In this document: positions 58,649-64,000 of the stretch, one piece after another
Layout: every line of letters begins with the position of its first letter
How positions within the stretch are numbered: position 1 is the stretch's first letter
Assembly: GCF_019091135.1 (NCBI RefSeq)
Contig: NZ_JAGXJW010000038.1
Coordinates: 1 to 64,000 of the forward strand
DNA: 64,000 nucleotides
Source: Cohnella sp. GbtcB17
GTDB taxonomy: Bacteria; Bacillota; Bacilli; Paenibacillales; Paenibacillaceae
Direction of reading: 5' to 3'
The notes under the pieces: generated by a model
Told to the model about the DNA's origin: nothing
The model's input: the letters and a program-made list of their open reading frames with translations, nothing else
Databases searched by the model: none
Position numbers and translations under genes: made by a program

Positions 58649-60424
58649 CTACGCCTTGCGAATCCCGTACTCCCGCCATCTGTCGTCCACGAGCTTCACG
58701 ATGTCTTCACGGGGGAACAGCTCGTCCGGATAGCCAGGCTTCATGCGGGCGTCGATAACGATCGGCAGCCCGTAGCCGATGTGGTGGCGGCTTGCGATCG
58801 TCTTCGCGTACATGTCGTGCGCCGGGTTGAACCGCGTGAACACGGTCCAGAGAAACTGCCGCTCGGACGCCGCGATCCCGGCATCGTCCGCCAGCACGAT
58901 CAGCGGCCACTGCCAGTCGCCGCGCGCGGACAGCGTCTCTGCGAGCCGCTCCGCCAGCTCCGGCTCGCGTTCGAACGTATCGCCGCGGACGACGAGGCAG
59001 CCCGGGACGAACATGCGAATGTCGGCGATGCCCGGCAGGTCTCCGTCCGCATATTCGCGAGGCAGCTCGCGGATCGGATCGCCGACGCCAAGCATGACGG
59101 CCTTGGAGCCGTGATTGAGCCTGCGGCCGGTATAGTCCAGCGTATCGTGCGACGTATGGTCGAACACGAACAGGTCCTTAAGCGGGTCGAACCGCTCGAG
59201 CACCGTCGTCAGCAGTTCGGAGAAGGGCTCCAGCTCGACCGGGCGGTCCGTCAGCATGAGGAACTTGGTCAGCGACAGCTGACCTTGCCCGAGAATGCTG
59301 AACGCCGTGCCGAGCGCCTCGCGCGCGTAGCTCTCGCGAACGACGGCGGACGCGAGCGCGTGGAAGCCCGTCTCGGCGTATGTCCACAGGCTGCGGATGC
59401 CCGGCATGACCATCGGAAACGCCGGCGACAGCAGCCGCTGTAGGAACTCGCCCAGGTAATAGTCCTCCTGGCGCGGCTTGCCGACGATGGTCGCCGGGTA
59501 GATCGCGTCCTTGCGGTGCCAGACATGGTCGACGTTGAACACCGGGAAGTCGTGCGTCAGCGAGTAATAGCCAAAGTGGTCGCCGAACGGTCCTTCCGGC
59601 CGGCGCAGATGCGGCGGCACGCTCCCCTTGATCGCGAACTCGGCCTCCGCCGGGATGCGATGGCCGCCGAGCGGATCCTCCGCCATCGGCAGCTTGCCGC
59701 CAAGAATAAGCGAGGTCAGCAGCAGCTCCGGCAGCCCTTCGGGCGCGGGCGCGATCGCCGAAGCGATAAGCGCGGGCGGGCCGCCGAGGAATACGGATAC
59801 CGGCAGCTCGCGGTTCATCTGCTCCGCCTCGTGATAGTGGAAGCCGCCGCCCTTGTGAATTTGCCAGTGCATGCCGGTCGTCGAATCGTCGTACACCTGC
59901 ATCCGGTACATGCCGAGATTGTGCTTTTTGCCGTGCGCGGGAGATTCGGTGTAGACGAGCGGCAGGGTGATGAACGGCCCGCCGTCCTCCTGCCAGCAGG
60001 TCAGCGCCGGCAGTCCGGCCAGCGGACGCTCGCGCTTCGATACGCCGAGCACGGGCGCGGCTTCCTGCGATACCTTTTTCATGCCGACCTTCATGAGGTC
60101 CAGCAGCATGTCCTTCTCACGCCAGAGCGCGGGCAGTGACGGCGGCATAAGCGTATCCATCGCGCCGATCAGCCGGTTCACGAGCTGCTCGGGCCGCGGC
60201 CCGAACGCCTGGTCCACGCGGCGGCTCGTCCCGAACAGGTTGGTGACGACGGGGAAGGCGGCGCCTTTGACATTCGTGAACAGCAAAGCCGGGCCCTCTG
60301 AATCGATGACCCGGCGATGTATCTCGGCGATCTCCAGCACGGGGTCGACCGGCGTCTCGATGACCGCCAGGTCGCCCTCTTTTCTCAGCATTTCCAAAAA
60401 CGGACGAAGCGAAGAAAAACTCAT
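58649..60424 (-). CDS. UbiD-family decarboxylase, probably of futalosine-route menaquinone synthesis
   Basis: A 591-residue UbiD-family protein that would use prenylated FMN to decarboxylate an aromatic acid. ALLFTNVKG, FPVVTNLFGTSRR, GMYRMQVYDDSTTGMHWQIHKGG (metal and cofactor site), RRPEGPFGDHFGYYS with catalytic Glu/Asp, and VFTRFNPAHDMYAK near the end are family hallmarks. This long form is usually annotated as menaquinone biosynthesis decarboxylase (MqnL type). That fits the presence of mqnE at 40.4 kb. GGAGG precedes the ATG. It follows ctaA by 19 bp and is probably co-transcribed. Confidence 0.9.
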   Translation of the reverse strand: MSFSSLRPFLEMLRKEGDLAVIETPVDPVLEIAEIHRRVIDSEGPALLFTNVKGAAFPVVTNLFGTSRRVDQAFGPRPEQLVNRLIGAMDTLMPPSLPALWREKDMLLDLMKVGMKKVSQEAAPVLGVSKRERPLAGLPALTCWQEDGGPFITLPLVYTESPAHGKKHNLGMYRMQVYDDSTTGMHWQIHKGGGFHYHEAEQMNRELPVSVFLGGPPALIASAIAPAPEGLPELLLTSLILGGKLPMAEDPLGGHRIPAEAEFAIKGSVPPHLRRPEGPFGDHFGYYSLTHDFPVFNVDHVWHRKDAIYPATIVGKPRQEDYYLGEFLQRLLSPAFPMVMPGIRSLWTYAETGFHALASAVVRESYAREALGTAFSILGQGQLSLTKFLMLTDRPVELEPFSELLTTVLERFDPLKDLFVFDHTSHDTLDYTGRRLNHGSKAVMLGVGDPIRELPREYADGDLPGIADIRMFVPGCLVVRGDTFEREPELAERLAETLSARGDWQWPLIVLADDAGIAASERQFLWTVFTRFNPAHDMYAKTIASRHHIGYGLPIVIDARMKPGYPDELFPREDIVKLVDDRWREYGIRKA

Positions 60425-60443
60425 ATGATTCCTCCAAATAACG

Positions 60444-61478
60444 TCAACGACGGGATAGCTGCCAGGCGCGGATCGCCCACAGACAGAGCGCGCTGAACAA
60501 GATGGATATGATGATCGTATGCAAAAGGCTGGTAAAAACGTATACGTCGTGGTGTTCGAGCGTAGCGGTCAGCAGCCAGCCGCTGAGGCTCTGCAGAATG
60601 ACGAGCGCCAGCGAAACGTAACCGATTCGGGTGAGCTCCTCATGGCCGCCGGTGCGACGCCGGACGAGCAGCGCGATCGCGGCGATGAACAGGAACAGCA
60701 CGATCGCGCCCAGCCTGTGGGCGAACACGATCCCGGTCGCCCCGCTCAGCTCCGGCACGACTTCGCCATTGCAGAGCGGCCAGCCGATGCAGCCGCCGGC
60801 CGAATCCGTATGCCTTACATAAGCGCCCAAGTAGACGACCGCATAGCAATATATAATGACCGCTAGAATCCAGCCGAACAAGCCGGCAGGCACGGAACCT
60901 GCAGTCGCGCGAACGCCGCCATGGCTTGGACGAATGTTCGTCGCGGCGGTGCTGCTCTGCCGTCCGCCGTCAAGCGACGCCGGTGCGGGCAGCGCCCCCA
61001 TCGGAATCGGCCAGTCCCCGGCATCGCCGGTCCGCAGCGCGCGGTCCCAGCGCCTGGCCCACGCGTACAGCAGCCATGTGCTCGTTAACGCGACCATCGA
61101 GATGCCGAAGTGAATGGCGAGCACGGCGTCCGACGTCGGCATGATCACGGCGAGCATGCCAAGCACAGCCTGAAGAATCGTAAAAAGCAGTGCGGCGCCC
61201 GCGTACAGGCGAGCCTCTCGGTTCACCGGCTTGAGGCGCATTGTGAGTAGGAAAACGCCGAACACCAGGAAGCCTTCAAGACCGCTGACAGCGCGGTGCG
61301 TGTATTCGACGATCGACTCGACCGTATAGGCGGGAATGAACTTCCCGTTGCAAAGCGGCCAGTCCGTTCCGCAGCCGCGGCCCGATTCGGTATTGGTGAC
61401 GACGACGCCGGCGATGAGCACGAGCAGCATGCCGATGCAGCTCCACAAGGCCAGCAGCCTGTAAGCTCTAGCAGTCAT
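60444..61478 (-). CDS. ctaA: Heme A synthase CtaA
   Basis: A 344-residue membrane protein with eight likely helices in two four-helix halves. It oxidises the methyl group of heme O to give heme A for cytochrome oxidase. Conserved Glu/His and Cys-pair segments are GCGTDWPLCNGKFIP and VEYTHRAVSGLEG in the first half, GGCIGWPLCNGEVVP and VFAHRLGA in the second. Between the halves lies an extra polar loop of about 50 residues (PAPASLDGGRQSSTAATNIR region) not usual in the family. ATG 61478 follows GGGATGGA. It heads the unit with the UbiD-family gene. Confidence 0.92.
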   Translation of the reverse strand: MTARAYRLLALWSCIGMLLVLIAGVVVTNTESGRGCGTDWPLCNGKFIPAYTVESIVEYTHRAVSGLEGFLVFGVFLLTMRLKPVNREARLYAGAALLFTILQAVLGMLAVIMPTSDAVLAIHFGISMVALTSTWLLYAWARRWDRALRTGDAGDWPIPMGALPAPASLDGGRQSSTAATNIRPSHGGVRATAGSVPAGLFGWILAVIIYCYAVVYLGAYVRHTDSAGGCIGWPLCNGEVVPELSGATGIVFAHRLGAIVLFLFIAAIALLVRRRTGGHEELTRIGYVSLALVILQSLSGWLLTATLEHHDVYVFTSLLHTIIISILFSALCLWAIRAWQLSRR

Positions 61479-61630
61479 ATTCCATCCCTAATTTCTATAA
61501 TGAAGTAGTCGGCTTCAGCCCGTTTTCATTATACCCGAGCGGTTGCGGTCAATGCTATGTTCAAACTGTGAACGGTCTGAAGCTTTGTGAAGAGTGTCAC
61601 AAAGGCGTCGAATTTGGATGGAGCGACCAT

Positions 61631-61672
61631 AAAAAGAAGGGACGAGGCAGGTCGTTCCTGCATCGTCCCTTC
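61631..61672 (-). terminator. Terminator of the thioredoxin-like gene
   Basis: GAAGGGACGA-GCAGG pairs with CCTGC-TCGTCCCTTC with one mismatch, loop about 5 bases; TCTTTTTAT follows on the minus strand. It lies about 50 bp past the stop. Confidence 0.85.
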
Positions 61673-61720
61673 ATTATTTCCCTTGCTGCGGGGTCCGAAC
61701 CGACGCTTCGCGCGGCCCAG

Positions 61721-62068
61721 TTACTTCGGCGCGATCTCCGCGGATACCGCGACCGCGCGGTCCAGGAACTGCTCGATCTCCTCACGCGACTTGCGGAGCT
61801 TGCTGACGAAGCGGATAAGCTCGCGTCCTTCGCGAAAAGCGATAAAGCTGGGAATGCCGAGAATGTTCAGCTCGCTGCACAGATCGGGCAGATCGTCGCG
61901 GTCGACTTCGATGAGCCGGAGCCGATCGGCATAGGCTTCTTCTACAGCCGGCATAAACGGATCGATGAAGTGGCAGTCGGCGCACCAGGTCGTCTTGAAT
62001 ACCGCCACTGTCAGTCCATCCGTGCCTACTCGCGCTCTGAAGTCGGCCTCGTTCGCGATTTTCTCCAT
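61721..62068 (-). CDS. Thioredoxin-family protein with CADC active site
   Basis: A 115-residue thioredoxin-fold protein. The active site reads WCADCHF (Cys29, Cys32) in place of the usual WCGPC, and the cis-Pro is in LGIPSFIAF. No signal peptide, so cytoplasmic. Proteins of this YdbP/YtpP-like sort may act as thiol reductants of limited range. The ATG follows AAGGAGGG. It stands alone between its own promoter (62069-62158) and a terminator. Confidence 0.88.
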   Translation of the reverse strand: MEKIANEADFRARVGTDGLTVAVFKTTWCADCHFIDPFMPAVEEAYADRLRLIEVDRDDLPDLCSELNILGIPSFIAFREGRELIRFVSKLRKSREEIEQFLDRAVAVSAEIAPK

Positions 62069-62158
62069 GACGCTATACCCTCCTTGGACGTACGCCGGGA
62101 TCGGCGTCCGTATCGTTAACGGTCATTATACGCCCGATCCCTTCGCCGTACAACTGCG

Positions 62159-63715
62159 TCACAGATCCCGCTTCACTTCGAGCAGTTGCTCGCCGTCATA
62201 GCCGTCGGTCAGACTGTAGGTGGCGTGCAGCAGGCCGAGCAGATCGTCCGCGCTCATGTACGAGACGCCTCCCAGCCTGGCGACCGGCGACTGAAGCTGC
62301 ACCTTCTCGCCGTTGACGAGCGCTTGATCCGAGCCCAGCGTGAGCACGAACTCCTGGATCGTCGGTTCGTCGTAGAACCGGATCTGCTTGCGCGCCGCGT
62401 CGAACGTGATCGGATTGCCGAGCTCGCGCATCGTCTCCTTGATCGGCACATAGACGTCGCCGTCGTCGTCCGTCGCGAACGGCACGCCCCAATCCGAGCT
62501 CAGCGTAAAGTACTGATCGTCGATTTGTAGATCGTTTTTGAGCAGACCATATACGGATGAATCCACACTCAGCTGGTTAAGCAGTTTGCGCGGCTTCATG
62601 GCCGCCAGCTCTTCGACGTCCATAGCGCCCGCAGGCACCTGCACCTCGCCGAGTCCCTGATCCTCATTGATATTCCAAGCCTCCTGGGAGGTGCGGACAA
62701 CCAAGCTTTTCAGCGGAATGTCCTCTTCTCCGAACAGACTGGCGTCGATGGCGATCTCGACGTCCGACTTGCGGATGTGCAGGGATTTGTCAGCGTAAAA
62801 ATCGCCCTTGAACGTCACCGCTTCGTTAAACGCCTGCTGCCACTCCTCCTCTGCGCTCACCTCTTCGTAATCGTCGCGCAGCTCCTTCACGCCGTCCATC
62901 ACGCTCTGCGCGGCGTCGGTCAGCTCCTCCGGCGTCCAATCGGTGTCCTCCGGCACGATACCGAGCGCATCCTTCAGGTCCTGCGGCAGATCGGATGCCC
63001 ATGCGGCAAGCTTCTCGATCAGGCTCTTCACGCCTTGGCCGTCAGATAGCACCGAGTCGAGGAATACCGGGATCAGCTCGCCCAGCTCCTTGCCGTTCAG
63101 CTCGGCATGTACCTTCATCAAGTCGGTCGGCGTGCCGTTAATCGGCACTTGAACGGCCTCCGCTTGAATCTTCGGCGGATTCGGCAGATGCCCGACCACG
63201 AAGGAGGCCACCTGCTTCAGTGCGTCTCGCACCGCCTGTTCGGCGATTTGGGACGACATCTCGCCAAGGCCGGGGATCATATCCTCTCCCGGGATCGCGC
63301 CCGCCTGAAGCTCCTCCGCGTCGAGTACGAGCGGGCGTTTCGCCCCCTCGACCGTCAATACTGCGGTCGTCGAATCGAGCTGCAGCGCGAACGGAATCGA
63401 ACGATCCTTCAACGACAGACTGCCGCTCGCGTTCATATTCCCCTTTTCATCAGACCGTACTTGATCGAGCTGCAGCTTGATGCGGCTGAAAAGCTTGATC
63501 ATCCGCTGTGTCTCCTCGTCTTCGGCCGCAATCGCTTCCTCGTCCCAATTTAGTTCGACCTCGACCGAGCCGCTGCCTGCCGACGAACGAACGTCCAGCT
63601 GCTTGGTCAGCATCTCGTTCAAATTCACGCCGCCCACGGCCTGACAGCCGACGAGCACAACGATGAGGAGGGAGATCAAAGCCAATCCCAAACCACGCCA
63701 TTTCCTTTTAACCAC
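62159..63715 (-). CDS. Lipoprotein with C-terminal copper-amine-oxidase-N-like domain
   Basis: A 518-residue secreted lipoprotein. Start GTG 63715 follows GGGAGGGG; an open frame to 63757 has no site. The signal GLGLALISLLIVVLVGC ends in a lipobox LVGC. The long middle region (about 40-370) is acidic and beta/alpha mixed, with no family I know. The C-terminal part (about 400-515) matches the copper amine oxidase N-terminal type domain common in Paenibacillus surface proteins: YVPIKETMRELGNPITFD, KQIRFYD, LVNGEKVQLQSPVARLGGVSY. That domain does not imply oxidase activity; it is a stalk or binding module. Confidence 0.85.
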   Translation of the reverse strand: MVKRKWRGLGLALISLLIVVLVGCQAVGGVNLNEMLTKQLDVRSSAGSGSVEVELNWDEEAIAAEDEETQRMIKLFSRIKLQLDQVRSDEKGNMNASGSLSLKDRSIPFALQLDSTTAVLTVEGAKRPLVLDAEELQAGAIPGEDMIPGLGEMSSQIAEQAVRDALKQVASFVVGHLPNPPKIQAEAVQVPINGTPTDLMKVHAELNGKELGELIPVFLDSVLSDGQGVKSLIEKLAAWASDLPQDLKDALGIVPEDTDWTPEELTDAAQSVMDGVKELRDDYEEVSAEEEWQQAFNEAVTFKGDFYADKSLHIRKSDVEIAIDASLFGEEDIPLKSLVVRTSQEAWNINEDQGLGEVQVPAGAMDVEELAAMKPRKLLNQLSVDSSVYGLLKNDLQIDDQYFTLSSDWGVPFATDDDGDVYVPIKETMRELGNPITFDAARKQIRFYDEPTIQEFVLTLGSDQALVNGEKVQLQSPVARLGGVSYMSADDLLGLLHATYSLTDGYDGEQLLEVKRDL

Positions 63716-64000
63716 GAACCCATCCCCTCCCGATGTTAACCATCCAATGATATCCATTAATTGATACCCGGATATGGATAGTTCGACGCGACATATGGAA
63801 ATCCTTCCAAATAGAAAGATTCATCGCGAGAGGGGGAGAATACGATCGAAGACACGACTGGCGCGTACCCGAAAAATAGCGAGCGGCCGGAGAGGCCGGC
63901 TTGGACCGATGTGACCGGCGGCCTGGTAAAAGGCATGGCGATCAAAGGAGCGGCACTGCTGGAATCCCTCAGGCTCGCGCGTCCGCGCATATCGCTTCGG

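Noticed and set aside
63815..64000. Plus-strand open frame at the window end
   Set aside because: GAGGGGGAG precedes it, but the only codons at the right distance are ACG or ATC, and too little is visible to recognise a protein; a gene may start here but cannot be supported.

Overview
The window reads as chromosome of a spore-forming, fairly GC-rich Firmicute of the Paenibacillaceae (Paenibacillus/Cohnella type). The evidence is an Sda checkpoint protein and a YheC/YheD-type coat protein, a giant S-layer-anchored (SLH) exoprotein, a membrane-bound YesN-like AraC regulator next to LplB/YtcP-type ABC permeases, futalosine-pathway menaquinone genes, and a yuzB / NifU-like / yutJ-like / erpA set familiar from Bacillus. 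No rRNA, tRNA, CRISPR array or intact transposase was seen. || 1-27 kb, almost entirely on the minus strand, is a carbohydrate-utilisation district. It opens with the 5' part of iolD (inositol catabolism). An 18-kb locus (949-19280) follows: AraC-type membrane regulator, FAD-dependent oxidoreductase, two ABC permeases, a lipoprotein solute-binding protein, a 1337-residue secreted sialidase-fold protein, a double-domain FAH-family protein, a YhcH/YiaL-family protein, two SGNH hydrolases, a GH29 alpha-L-fucosidase and a TauE/SafE transporter. Next come a second FAD-dependent oxidoreductase, a GntR/LacI hybrid regulator and an N-acetylneuraminate lyase-like aldolase (19566-23264). The last two are a LacI regulator and a GH110-like alpha-1,3-galactosidase (23815-26983). 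Together they suggest scavenging of sialylated, fucosylated and alpha-galactosylated animal-type glycans (inference). || 27-34 kb and 38.5-45 kb hold housekeeping genes: type II NADH dehydrogenase, Sda with DnaA boxes upstream, a coat-type ATP-grasp protein, a large SNF2 helicase with SWIM finger, ErpA/IscA, a pentapeptide-repeat protein, MqnE, YutJ-like, YuzB, NifU-like, an SDR oxidoreductase and a HEPN protein. Between them lies an AT-rich island (34.4-38.5 kb) of small immunity-like genes (ankyrin, SUKH-like, CPCC zinc protein). It is bounded by a 104-bp direct repeat of the 3' end of erpA. || 45-54 kb is one gene for a 2915-residue S-layer protein with NHL propellers, sixteen near-identical 106-residue repeats and three SLH domains. 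54-64 kb holds an ABC-F ATPase, cardiolipin synthase, a 51-bp GC-rich tandem repeat, a GNAT-like protein, a UbiD-family menaquinone decarboxylase, heme A synthase (ctaA), a thioredoxin-like protein and a lipoprotein with a copper-amine-oxidase-like domain. || Non-coding structure stands out: paired operator sites shared by two promoters of the sialate-type cluster, a group IIC-like intron remnant just behind a terminator, two clusters of DnaA boxes, and the erpA duplication around the island.
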